Positions 9,219 to 18,781 of a stretch of DNA of 64,000 nucleotides are shown one piece after another (positions within the stretch are counted from its first letter, which is position 1; each line of letters opens with the position of its first letter). Below the pieces are notes generated by a model, which saw only the letters and a program-made list of their open reading frames with translations, did not search any database and was not told the DNA's origin. The position numbers and the translations under genes were made by a program. This DNA comes from Megamerina dolium (Eukaryota > Arthropoda > Insecta > Diptera > Megamerinidae): NCBI GenBank assembly GCA_963854835.1, contig OY978525.1:48582196-48646195 (forward strand), given 5' to 3'.

Positions 9219-11996
9219 TCATCTTAACCTTGTTCGTCCCGAACAAGGCGCAAGTCGCTCCAAGTGCACTACTTTAATCTTTGCTCTTTTATTCCAGGCA
9301 CGTTGAATACGATACACTACGTCATTTATCTTTGCTATAATCTCATATGGTCCTTCCCAATGAGTCTGTAGTTTAGGGGACAAGCCTTTCTTTCGTTGTG
9401 GATTATGAAGCATTACAAGCTCTCCTTCATAGAACCCTTTCGAATTTGCTTTCAAGTTATACCTGGCCTTGATCTTATCGCTTATCATCTGCGACCGCTC
9501 TCTGATGAACTGGTGTACTTCATGCAACTGTTCCCGCTTTTCGCTAGTATAATTACCTTCGGTTGATCTCGTTGGTGTTACGACTCCAAATTTTAAATCA
9601 GCTGGCAGTCTTAACTCGTTTCCAAAAATCTCCATTGCCGGTGTAGTAGCCGTCGTATCATGTTGTGCGCATCTATATGCTATGAGGAACATTGGTATAT
9701 GTACATCCCAGTCTCTTTGGTATTTATCTACGACTTTTCTCAAATATTCCTCCAAGGTACGGTTAAATCGTTCTACAATCTGATGGCATGATTGTGGATG
9801 CAAAGGTGTTGTACGAGTTTTGTATATACCCAGCATATGGCATATCTCTTGTATTACAACTGATTCGAAATTTCGACCTTGGTCTGAGTGTAATTCCATC
9901 GGTACACCAAAACGAGTAATCCATTGGTTGACGAATACATTCGCAACTGTACTAGCTTCTTGATTTGGAATGGGGTATACTTCAGGCCATTTACTGAAGT
10001 AATCTATAACCACCAGAACATACTTGTTTCCTGCGTTGCTTATTGGAAATGGTCCAGCTATGTCCATAGCAATTCGCTCGAATGGAGCACCCACGGTGTA
10101 TTGGTGCATCTTACCTCGACTTTTCTTAGTGGGACCTTTGGCCATTGCACATTGCTTACACTTCCGAATCCAATCAGCGACATGGTCATGACATCCAACC
10201 CAATAAAATCGTTTCTTTATTTTCTCGACGGTTTTGGTGATTCCCAAATGCCCTCCACTGGAGTCATTGTGATAATCAGCTATCACTTCATTTATTCTCG
10301 CCTTGGGTACCACTAGAAGATCATTAGTAATTTTTCCATCTTCACTTTCCCATGTTCGGAATAAACATCCGTCTCGTAAGTGCAGGCTTTGCCACTGCGC
10401 CCAGTATGCCTTTGCTATTGGACTCTCATTAGCCATTTCTTGCCAATCTGGACGTATGTCCTGCTCCTTGTATTCCATAATCTTTACGAGATCTGGGTCG
10501 TTCCGCTGATCTTCTTGCACTCGTTCGGTGGTCCATGACTCCTCCGGCAATATATTCGTAAGTCGTATGTCGACAATGTGCTCCTTGCTTTCCACTCGAG
10601 AACAATGTTTACATTCCATTTTGCAAGGACGACGAGATAGAGCATCCTCGTTGCCGTGATGTCCTTCTTTACGATGTTCGATGGTAAAATCACAACTCTG
10701 CAGCCTTTCAATCCAGCGCGCCAATTGTCCTTCTGGGTTTTTAAATTGTAATAACCACCTTAGCTCTGCGCGGTCAGTTCGTAGATGAAATGACTGACCG
10801 TACAAGTATTTATGGAAATACTTTACACATTGCAGTTTTGCGAGCAACTCTCTTCGAGTGACACAGTAGTTTCTTTCTGGCTTCGACAGGATTTTACTGT
10901 AGTATGCTATTACTTTTTCTTGCCCATCTATGATCTGAGAGAGCACACCACCTATTCCATAGCCACTCGCATCTGTGTCCAACACAAACTTTTGACCAGG
11001 TACTGGATACGCTAATACTGGTGCTGAACAGAGTTTTTCTTTCAGCTGTTCGAATGCTTTCTGTTGGCCTTCGCGCCACACAAATGGTTTGTTCTTTCTT
11101 GTTAACTCATGCAGACTGCTGGCGATGTTTGCAAATCCAGGAACAAATCGTCTATAGTAGGTACATAAGCCTAGGAAGCTCCTTAACTCGTTAAGATTCG
11201 ACGGAATAGGCCATTCTTGTACTGCTGCTACTTTCTCCTCGTCGGTATGTACCCCTTCTGTTGTTACTTTATGACCAAGATATTTAACTTCTCGCCTGAA
11301 GAGTGAACACTTTTTCATATTCAGTTTAAGCCCTGCTGATTGTATACGCTGAAATACTTCTTTCAACTTTTCCAGGTGATCGTTAAAATCTTTCCCCATC
11401 ACGATAATGTCATCGAGGTACACCAAGCACGTTTTCCAGTGTAGTCCTCTGAGTACACGCTCCATCAAACGTTCGAAAGTAGCTGGCGCATTGCATAAAC
11501 CAAATGGCATGACTGTAAATTGCCATAGACCAATACTGAAAGCTGTTTTCTCTTTGTCTTTCTTACCAAGTTCTACTTGCCAGTAGCCACTTTGCAAATC
11601 AAGAGTTGAGGACCACTTCGCACCCGATAGTGTGTACAGAGTGTCATCGATTCTTGGCAGTGGATAGCTGTCTTTTTTCGTAATCTCATTTAGCTTTCTG
11701 TAATCCACACAGAATCGAGTACTTCCATCCTTCTTCTTTACCAGCACAACTGGTGGACTCCATGGACTCGCTGATGGTTCAATAACACCTTGTTTCTGCA
11801 TATCGGAAATCAGCTTAATGGCTTCGTCTCTTTTGGCCAATGGAACTCGTCGTGGTGTTTGACGAATTGGTCTAGAATCACCGGTGTCAATGTAATGCTT
11901 CACGATGGTTGTCCGTCCTCCAGTTTTTCCATTTGAAGAAAAGATTGAACTCCAATAGTTGTAGAGCCTTTTCTTTTTGCTGGTTGGTAAGCACAC
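9219..11996 (-). CDS. pol: Ty3/gypsy pol: reverse transcriptase, RNase H, integrase
   Basis: This 925-codon open frame replicates and integrates an LTR retrotransposon. RT: FCVDYRKLN, LDLQSGYWQ, MPFGLCNAPATF, and the intact catalytic box CLVYLDDIIV (around residue 195). RNase H: VLDTDASGYGIGGVLSQ (around 340). Integrase: a His-His-Cys-Cys zinc finger (HNDSSGGHLG ... CKQCAMAKG, around 570-620), then the D,D,E core with MDIAGPFP, SDQGRNFES and VERFNRTLEEYL. Just before the Glu the usual PLHPQSDG motif reads PLHPQSCHQ. A GPYEII chromodomain-free tail ends the protein. No stop interrupts it, but its start overlaps the protease ORF (12606-11887) in another frame, which implies a 1-nt lesion near 11950. 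Neighbours: LTR immediately downstream, gag upstream. Confidence 0.93.
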   Translation of the reverse strand: MCLPTSKKKRLYNYWSSIFSSNGKTGGRTTIVKHYIDTGDSRPIRQTPRRVPLAKRDEAIKLISDMQKQGVIEPSASPWSPPVVLVKKKDGSTRFCVDYRKLNEITKKDSYPLPRIDDTLYTLSGAKWSSTLDLQSGYWQVELGKKDKEKTAFSIGLWQFTVMPFGLCNAPATFERLMERVLRGLHWKTCLVYLDDIIVMGKDFNDHLEKLKEVFQRIQSAGLKLNMKKCSLFRREVKYLGHKVTTEGVHTDEEKVAAVQEWPIPSNLNELRSFLGLCTYYRRFVPGFANIASSLHELTRKNKPFVWREGQQKAFEQLKEKLCSAPVLAYPVPGQKFVLDTDASGYGIGGVLSQIIDGQEKVIAYYSKILSKPERNYCVTRRELLAKLQCVKYFHKYLYGQSFHLRTDRAELRWLLQFKNPEGQLARWIERLQSCDFTIEHRKEGHHGNEDALSRRPCKMECKHCSRVESKEHIVDIRLTNILPEESWTTERVQEDQRNDPDLVKIMEYKEQDIRPDWQEMANESPIAKAYWAQWQSLHLRDGCLFRTWESEDGKITNDLLVVPKARINEVIADYHNDSSGGHLGITKTVEKIKKRFYWVGCHDHVADWIRKCKQCAMAKGPTKKSRGKMHQYTVGAPFERIAMDIAGPFPISNAGNKYVLVVIDYFSKWPEVYPIPNQEASTVANVFVNQWITRFGVPMELHSDQGRNFESVVIQEICHMLGIYKTRTTPLHPQSCHQIVERFNRTLEEYLRKVVDKYQRDWDVHIPMFLIAYRCAQHDTTATTPAMEIFGNELRLPADLKFGVVTPTRSTEGNYTSEKREQLHEVHQFIRERSQMISDKIKARYNLKANSKGFYEGELVMLHNPQRKKGLSPKLQTHWEGPYEIIAKINDVVYRIQRAWNKRAKIKVVHLERLAPCSGRTRLR

Positions 11997-12606
11997 CTGC
12001 CCATTCTTCCATCTGCTCTTTTAATTCCGCTCTACCAGTTCCTGATCTTCTACTTTTTATCGACGAACCCTTTTCGCAGTCTACTATGATTTTATTTAGT
12101 ATTTCTTTATCTGCTTCCACTAACCACAACTTGCCTGTCCCATCATCCACATTTATCTGTGCCCAAATCACCGCTTCTGATTTTGCTGGAACCTCTTGGC
12201 GTTGACATGCCAGTACTCGTTTGTAACCGATGTTCAATGGTAGTTCGACATTTGCATAGCGCAGTATCCGTTGATTTAAATCTACACCAATTATTACGTC
12301 TTCGATTATGTCAGCCACAATGAATTCATGTTCCCACGTGTAATTTCCAATAGATACTCGTTTCTTTATCTTACCCAGAATTTGTGCATCCTCACCCGTT
12401 GCTGTACGCAATTTTATTCCCATTAAAAGCTCAAACCTCCTTACCAAATCGCTCTTGATTATAGAATGTGATGCACCAGTGTCCAGGGTTAACATGAATT
12501 CCATATTGTCCAATTTTCCATCAATAGTCAAGCTGCTTGGCACACGCTGTAGTTGTGAAATGTGAATGATGGGGCAACCCACTGTTGGAGTCAGTTCACG
12601 CCCCAC
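11887..12606 (-). pseudogene. pol: Gypsy pol N-terminal part: aspartic protease (frameshifted from RT)
   Basis: This 239-codon frame contains the retroviral-type aspartic protease active site LTLDTGASHSII (around residue 40) and the second-half motif DVIIGVDLN (around 105), then a linker to RT. It ends out of frame at 11887 while the RT frame takes over near 11950, so a single-base indel separates protease from RT in this copy. The frame is already open upstream of its first start-like codon, across the end of gag, in the -1 frame relative to gag. Expression by ribosomal frameshifting is common in such elements and would fit; I infer it only from the overlap. Confidence 0.85.
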
Positions 12607-12620
12607 TGAACTGACTCGAT

Positions 12621-14033
12621 TTAGTTTAACGATGGACTTGTGTTAGTGGAGCGATCGCTATCCACCTTATTTTCCTTCTTTTGTCTTCCTGGAGAATTGG
12701 ATCTTGATCGCTTTCGTCGTAGACGGCAGTCACGCGCCATGTGTCATGGTTTGTCGCAAATAAAGCACTTACCAGTAAATTTGTTTTCGCGTCGACCTGT
12801 TGTTCTTCCTTCAGGCTTCACTACTGACCTAACTGCCTGACACACTGCTTCAACCAGATCTGATGTTTCTGCCTCTAGTTGGCGTACACGTGGCACTGGT
12901 CGACACATTAAACTGGCGGCTTCATATGTCAAGGCACTACTGACTGTTTCGGCATATGTATTCCTGGGTGACATGACTAGGGCACGCTTTGTCTCTCCAT
13001 CACGTATGCCATCTATGAATGCCTCTATTTTTATTTTTTCGACGAACTCTTCCGAATTACCAGAGAACGCAAGATGACATAAGCACTCAATGTCAGAAGC
13101 GAATTCCTGCAGGCTCTCATTACTCCGTTGCACTCGCGATCTTAACTCGACTCGATGTAACTGACTCTTGTATTCATTTCCATATTTCCGCTGGAGCGTG
13201 TCCATCAGTGACTGATAGCTACCACGATCTTTCTCTGGAACCATCTGTAACACCTCGGAAGCATTACCTTTTAATGTGACTATTAAAGCGGCAGTCTTGT
13301 CGCTGTCATCCCATTGATTCTTCGAAGCTGTTGTCTCGAATTGAAGCTTGAAGATATTGAATGGCTGAAGATATTGAAAGCCACCAACATTTGATGGAAG
13401 CACATCAAATGTGGGTGGCTTTAATTTGATTGTACTTGAATCTCTAATCACTGATATGGCTGGTCCATTTATTTTTAGTTGATTGTGTTCGTGCTGTAAT
13501 TTCCCGAACTTATCTTCCAAGTCATCTACATGTTCCTTTAAATCCGTGACCTTTTCATTAATGGTTCCTGAAATTTCCTGAAATCTAAGTTCAATTCCTT
13601 TTTGTAGATTTTCGATGACGTGTTATTGGCGAGCCGAATGTTCTTGAATTTCCATACGCAAATCACTAATAACGCCCTCTTGCCGAGACGCACCTTCTTG
13701 AATTTCCATACGCAATTCAGCCAAATGTTCTTGAAGCTTGGAGTCAATTGTTTTCTGGAATTCTCCCATAGCGTTTTCTTGGCGAGACGCATTTTCTTGT
13801 AGCTGTTGTTGCTGCTGTTGCATCATGGATTTCATTCTCTCTTCCTCAGCGTGCACAACTGCTTGTATATCGGCTTCCTCAAAGAACTAATGTTCTTCTA
13901 AATTAATTCCCTTAGCCTCCATAGCTTGCCTCAGCCTCACCAGCAGTTCCGTCTTTGCACCTGATGACGATAGATTCATCTCTACCAACAGCTTTTTAAG
14001 CTGGTCCACTTTTAGTTGGTCAATTTTCACCAT
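12621..14033 (-). pseudogene. gag: Gypsy gag with three in-frame stops
   Basis: A single frame runs from ATG 14033 to TAA 12621 (470 codons) and is interrupted by stops near 13889 (TAG), 13623 (TAA) and 12744 (TGA). Order of parts: an N-terminal SAP-like helix-extended-helix (DQLKVDQLKKLLVEMNL, residues 5-40); a Gln-rich coiled coil with repeated RMEIQEGASRQE-like heptads (60-140); the capsid-like retrotransposon gag domain (175-370; WDDSDKTAALIVTLKG, SLMDTLQRKYG); and a CCHC knuckle (CFICDKP-HMARDC) split by the TGA. A Lys/Arg-rich tail follows. The protein would form the particle and bind RNA. All three stops look like point changes, so the copy is recent but defective. Confidence 0.88.
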
Positions 14034-14040
14034 CTTTACA

Positions 14041-14060
14041 GAATCCCACTTCTGACACCA
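14041..14060 (-). promoter_or_regulatory. Primer binding site, tRNA-Leu type
   Basis: On the minus strand TGGTGTCAGAAGTGGGATTC starts directly after the LTR end. Its complement ends in CACTTCTGACACCA, which resembles the 3' end of an insect tRNA-Leu with CCA (from memory). It would prime minus-strand DNA synthesis. Confidence 0.7.
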
Positions 14061-14206
14061 ATTGTTACGTTTTTATTCTGTGAGCGTTTAATTCTATTTG
14101 AATTACCTTGTTCGATCACTGGATTCTGTTAATAATAACTGCAACACTTATTTTATACAACTATATACAGCAACAATTTATTTAATAAACTCTATTTACA
14201 ATCAAC
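14061..14206 (-). repeat. 5' LTR of the gypsy element, truncated
   Basis: It matches the last ~145 bp (R/U5 side) of the LTR at 8774-9212 and then breaks at about 14206. The U3/promoter half is missing, so this provirus cannot start a normal transcript from its own 5' LTR. No target duplication can be scored. Confidence 0.85.
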
Positions 14207-14570
14207 GAAAAAAAATCAACAAAAGTTATAGCAAAATCTGAAACTGCCTTAGATTCTAGGTATATTTTTCTAAGATAAAAATCTATTTAGACCGTGTATT
14301 TCCACTGGTAAAATTAAAATTAAAATATTCAATTATAATATATTAAAACAATAATTTTTAATTGATAGAAATTTGTTGGTCACATATTGTATAGCAAAAA
14401 TAGAAATTTTTTCGAGAAACGAAGGGTCTAAAATTAATTTTGACTTCCCGCATTTGAGAAATAAGTATGTTTATTCATACAAAAATCATAATTTCAAGTA
14501 AAATTAAAAAATATATATCTGTGCATATTTCGTCATACAAGTTCGAGCCGCCTGGTCACACATGAATGTT
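14207..14570. other. AT-rich flank, no gene seen
   Basis: Unstructured AT-rich DNA separates the truncated LTR from the third non-coding unit. The block at 14427 is the upstream shoulder of that unit. Confidence 0.4.
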
Positions 14571-14960
14571 CTGTATATGGAAGACAAAAGCGAACATTAG
14601 AAAATTGAAAGGTATTTTTCTTCCCCAAGAAACGAGAGCAAAAGCAACAACAAATACGCAGGCGTAAGTAGATGAGTGTGTATACCAATGCGATTGAAAT
14701 CGACGAAATACTTGATCGTCTTGTGTTGTGTTGGAGTGCTTCTTCTTGATTTTAGTGGCTGTTGGATGGCATGAAATGATAAAATCTTCAAAAAATGCCA
14801 AATAATCCAATCGCAAGTGCTGTGTTGCCGATTGAGTGCAATTATCAATGGAAAATATAGTATTCTGCTAAACATACGTACATATACTTCTTACATAGGC
14901 AAATAGAGAAATTGAAATTGAGCGAGTTTGATTGTTTGTATAATGCAGATATGTATGTGC
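14570..14960. repeat. Non-coding repeated unit, copy 3 (diverged)
   Basis: It shares landmarks with 6960-7310 and 7805-8155 in the same order: CCCCAAGAAACGAGAGCAAA, a short TG run, ATAAAATCTTCAAAAAATGC, TCCAATCGCAAGTGCTGTGT and TTATCAATGGAAAATA. The gypsy insertion lies between this copy and copy 2. Confidence 0.6.
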
Positions 14961-15470
14961 GTATGTACATATGTGTATAGAATAAAAATTGATTGCACAT
15001 AAGTGTTTGATATTGATAAGGCATTTTTATTTCTCTGATAATGATATTATAATATATAAATTTTTTGTAACTTTAAATTCTAATTTTTTTATAAAATAAG
15101 ATGTTTTTAAAAAAATTAAATGATATAAATAAATTATGTCTAAATAATAAATATTACTTAAAGATTAAATAACAAATAATATTAAATAAATGATATAAGT
15201 GAAGAAATATTATTGAATATGATGGAAGAATATCAAAATTCACAAATATAAACAATATAAAATCTGTACGCATGTACGCATGCTGTTGTATGTTATGTGC
15301 AGTCCGCTTTCATCTTCTTCCAATGTTGTTTCCTCCTTTTTGCCGTATGATCGAACCATTTGTTCGATTGTCCACTTCTATTTCGTGTTATATTTCGGTT
15401 CATACACGTTTAACAGAAAATCCACTCCCGCTGATTTCTGGTTATTCCTTTTAAAATTGTGTATACTTTG
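14960..15470. other. AT-rich stretch, no gene seen
   Basis: There is only low-complexity AT and chance ORFs. The part near 15340-15420 faintly resembles 6330-6450, so the repeated unit may have a larger frame. Confidence 0.35.
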
Positions 15471-15474
15471 TATA

Positions 15475-15545
15475 AGGGCTCATTGGCTCGGTCAATGAGC
15501 CCTTTGGGGCTTTAAGTGCCACATATTTATTTATTTATTTTTTTT
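15475..15545 (+). mobile_element. SINE 3' end with 11-bp perfect hairpin
   Basis: AGGGCTCATTG and CAATGAGCCCT (15475-15485, 15493-15503) form a perfect stem with a 7-nt loop. They are followed by GGGGCTTTAAGTGCCACATA and a TATT-rich tail. The tail matches the end of the SINE at 8263-8630 (GAGGCCTATAAGTACCACAT). It is probably a 5'-truncated SINE copy. Confidence 0.55.
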
Positions 15546-15734
15546 TTATACTGGAATATGAGAATTCTCTAAGCATATATGTCTCTGATATTAGTTAGAC
15601 AATGCCAAAAATTTCTCAATAGTTGCCAATTGATATCGATATTGACAATTGAGATGCCAATTAGGCACATTCAATATTATTCGTGTTGACGACGACAACC
15701 ATAATAAGGGCGAATAAAAAAAATTCATTACTTA

Positions 15735-16087
15735 AGGTGGCTGTAAACGGTGAGATAATTCCCATGAGAATGAAGAATTTGCCTCATCCTCATCGTGTAC
15801 ACAGCGTTGAGAACGCGTTCTCATTCTCAACTGAGACGCATACTCATTCTCAATGAGACCAATTCCGTTGGTCGTGTAAACAGTGTGTGTGAGAATATGC
15901 AAACACTCTCACTGCTCGATTTTATTCTCATCTGCAGCACGTGAGAGTATTTGTTCTCACCGCATGCTTTTTGATATTTCATTTGTATTTCTTCTGTGTT
16001 GATGTGCAATGGATTCAGCAAAAAAAGAAAAATTATCTGATTTTGGTGTGAGTATTATTATATGTAGAAATTTTTTATTCTTTGTTA
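15735..16087 (+). mobile_element. PIF/Harbinger relic, left end (outer element)
   Basis: It starts AGGTGGCTGTAAACGGTGAG after TTA. The first ~17 bp equal the terminus of the complete element that follows at 16088, but the subterminal DNA differs, so this is a related, distinct element. It carries ATG 16009 and a 13-codon exon (16009-16047) ending at a canonical GTGAGT donor. The next element's left TTA duplication (16085-16087) lies in the following intron. No matching right end is seen. Confidence 0.65.
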
Positions 16088-16401
16088 AGGTGGCTGTAAA
16101 CGATGAGAGTAGTTCTCATGAGAGTGCGAATAGATTGGTGTGAGAATTCTCAAGCCTATATACACGAATAAGTATTCTCACCCTCACTGAGAACGAAAAG
16201 ACAGAGCATGAGAGTGATTGAGTGAGAATATTCTCATCCATTCTCACATGTAGTTACATGATGATGATAAAGCTAATGAGAATTCATATGAAAATGCTTT
16301 TCGTAGAAGTGTGATATTCAATAACTGTAAATGTAAAAAAATTAGTGCAATGTTTGCTTTGTCGAGTTCTGTTTCTGTGTGCCAAGTGAACAACAAACAT
16401 G

Positions 16402-16520
16402 TCGAAAATTTCTTCGTACATGCGTGCTTTTGCATTTATATCCACATACTGGGAATCACTTTTCTTCCACAGCATTTGGTAAGAATTTATCGCTTTATTT
16501 TTATTATATTCTTGAAAGTC
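16402..16520 (-). pseudogene. MADF-like fragment of the Harbinger accessory protein
   Basis: Twenty bases past the transposase stop, the same strand reads LWKKSDSQYVDINAKARMYE followed by EIF. This fits the central MADF pattern (Leu-Trp, Asp-x-x-Tyr, Lys/Arg pairs, Trp/Tyr-Glu-Glu-Ile). It runs straight into the left terminal repeat and loses meaning. The C-terminal half of the presumed partner protein lies on the opposite strand (17415-17766), so this exon appears inverted. The family call rests on a short pattern. Confidence 0.45.
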
Positions 16521-16542
16521 TAAACAGAATTATTTGATTCAA

Positions 16543-18369
16543 CTAATTATTATATCCACACATTCTGTATTGAAATGGAACTTCACCTGCTTGAGTAACA
16601 AAAAATTCTGTAATTTCCTTTTGAATCTCTTTTGCTTCATTTGTTGCGTTTTGTGTTTGAACTGGAGCTAGAGAAATTAGTTCTTCAGGTGATTCCAAAC
16701 GCCAGTTACCAGGAATTAATACACCGTTTTCTTCTGAATCAGCATACGATGCTGGTGAATAAAGATTTTGTGTCCGTCTCATGCAAAAATTGTGTAAAAC
16801 ACATACAGCCGATACTATGGTTGTAATTTTTTTTGGTGAAAAGTTCATTGTTGTTCTCAAACATCTGAATCTAGCTGACGCTATACCAAAAGCATTTTCA
16901 ATAATGCGTCTAGCACGTGATAATCGATAATTAAAAATTCTTTCTGGCATGGTCAAATTTCTTTTTGAAAACGGTTTCATAATGTGTTTTTGTAATGGAA
17001 ACGCATCATCAGCAACAATAACAAACGGAATTTCTTTTTCTCTATTCAATAATGGACGATTTGGTGGAATATTCAACTGATTGTTTTGCAACTTTTTGTA
17101 AAATTTACATTTTTTAAAAACACCACCATCTGAACCAGAACCTTTAGCACCAATATTAACATAGGTGAAACAATAATTAGCATCAGCTAATGCCATCAAA
17201 ACAATACTGCAATGACCCTTGTAATTATAATATTCACTTCCGCTTTTGTCAGGTTTTACAATATTTATATGCTTTCCATCCAAAGCACCCATACAGTTCA
17301 TAAAATTCCACTTCTCCCAAAAGCCATCAGCAATTTTATACCATTCTTCCGCAGTTGAAGGGGTCTGTAAAAATCAAAATTTTTAATTTAATAATTATTT
17401 TTTATTATTTCTAGGATGATGATAAGACTGAAACAGTTGCAGACAGTGAAACATTTACAGACGCTGATACACACTTTTCTTCCACTTCTATTTCATCAGC
17501 TGAAAAACCAACAACATCTTTTTTGAATAAAAGAAAGAGGGAAGCAGCAACACTGCAAAGAGAACAAATATATCATGGATTTTTGGAGGAGCTAAATAAA
17601 AAAGATAAATATGATGAATATGGTGAAGGATTGGCATCTATATTGAGGCGAATTGGTAAAAAAAGACGAAGCTTATGCTGAAGAATTGGAATTGAAGTGG
17701 CACGCTGAAGGTATCGAAAGTTTGAAATGTTTGTCTACCAGACTTGCCCCCCAAGAAGGAGAATGAGTTTTAGTTTTTTCTTTCATTCTATTTAATTTTA
17801 GTTTTAAGAATATCAAAGTGTTCACCAAAGTGCAAATGAATTAAATAAATTTATGTTTTTATATTTACCTTCAAATAATCTTCTTTTAGTATGTTGTAAA
17901 TAGCTTCACACACTTCAATGATTATTTTACCAATCGTACACGGCGCAATTTTAAACACAATAGACAAGTTGTTGAAACTATCGCCTATTTAAAAAAAAGC
18001 ACACGTAAAATTTTTATTAATTTCCTAGAAATATTTACCTGATGCCAAATAGAACAGAGTGACAGCTAGACGATTACGACTACTAATAGCTTTCCTCATA
18101 TTTGTGCAATTTTTTCGTATCAACGGTTCAATCTTTTGATGAATTTCTTCAAATTCAGCAAAAGTGATTCTTACAAATTTTTTGTAAAATTCATCACCTT
18201 CTGTTTCCAATTTCTTTTTTAAATTTTCGTACACATTTTCACGGTCACGATCTAAATAAATTTCGCGACTCCAAATTCTTGTTTTTTTCCTATTTTCCAC
18301 CTCTTCTATTTCATTTAGATATTTATTGAAACTCAAAAACCCCAAAAGCAATTTACTTCTTTTCGACAT
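16543..18369 (-). CDS. PIF/Harbinger DDE transposase, three exons
   Basis: It catalyses cut-and-paste transposition. Exons 18369-18039, 17984-17869 and 17364-16543 join with canonical GT/AG borders (introns of 54 and 504 bp), giving 422 codons with no stop, the usual length for this family. The N-terminal ~110 residues are a helical, Lys/Glu-rich region with an EIHQKIEPLIRK segment resembling the family's helix-turn-helix region. The nuclease core in exon 3 shows GALDGKHINI (first Asp), VIVADDAFPL (second Asp) and RRIIENAFGI (Glu), then the family's VLHNFC motif. Start chosen at 18369 because it opens just inside the right repeat. The intact frame and matching ends suggest a recent insertion. 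The family normally needs a MADF/SANT partner, which is broken here. Confidence 0.9.
17415..17766 (+). pseudogene. C-terminal exon of Harbinger accessory (MADF-type) protein, frameshifted
   Basis: After the acceptor TTTCTAG (17408-17414) the plus strand reads an acidic stretch (DDDKTETVADSETFTDAD), a basic patch (LNKRKREAATLQ) and helices, breaking at a run of seven A near 17661-17667. One frame shift lets it continue (DEAYAEELELKWHAEG) to TGA at about 17766. It sits antisense inside intron 2 of the transposase. In phase it follows exon 16009-16047 of the outer relic. The role, binding transposon ends and importing the transposase, is known for the family and inferred here. Confidence 0.6.
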
Positions 18370-18686
18370 GTTTGTTGTTCACTTGGCACACAGAAACAGA
18401 ACTCGACAAAGCAAACATTGCACTAATTTTTTTACATTTACAGTTATTGAATATCACACTTCTACGAAAAGCATTTTCATATGAATTCTCATTAGCTTTA
18501 TCATCATCATGTAACTACATGTGAGAATGGATAAGAATATTCTCACTCAATCACTCTCATGCTCTGTCTTTTCGTTCTCAGTGAGGGTGAGAATACTTAT
18601 TCGTGTATATAGGCTTGAGAATCCTCACACCAATCTATTCGCACTCTCATGAGAACTACTCTCATCGTTTACAGCCACCTTTATGA

Positions 18687-18701
18687 TCATGGCTAACCAC
18701 T
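18687..18701 (+). repeat. 15-bp direct repeat, left copy
   Basis: TCATGGCTAACCACT occurs here and at 22605-22619 in the same orientation, bracketing about 3.9 kb. It may be a target duplication or the shared edge of the dispersed unit that starts at 22605. Confidence 0.6.
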
Positions 18702-18781
18702 TTTTATCACATTATTTCTATCCCAATTACCGTGGTATATAACCAAATTATGGCTTTTTATCTTATAAAATGCTTTTTTCT

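Larger units (their letters stand above)
16088..18680 (-). mobile_element. PIF/Harbinger DNA transposon, complete ends
   Basis: It has 321-bp terminal inverted repeats (16088-16408 and 18360-18680) that are nearly identical, begin AGGTGGCTGTAAACGATGAG, and are flanked by TTA on both sides (16085-16087, 18681-18683), the 3-bp target duplication typical of PIF/Harbinger. It encodes a three-exon transposase on the minus strand. On the plus strand, inside the second transposase intron, lies the tail of the accessory protein. The start codon of the transposase lies within about 10 bp of the inner edge of the right repeat, so both repeats end in the same ATGTCGAAAA. Confidence 0.93.

Noticed and set aside
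9924..10509. Plus-strand ORFs of 130 and 68 codons inside the gypsy element
   Set aside because: They are antisense shadows of the pol frame.
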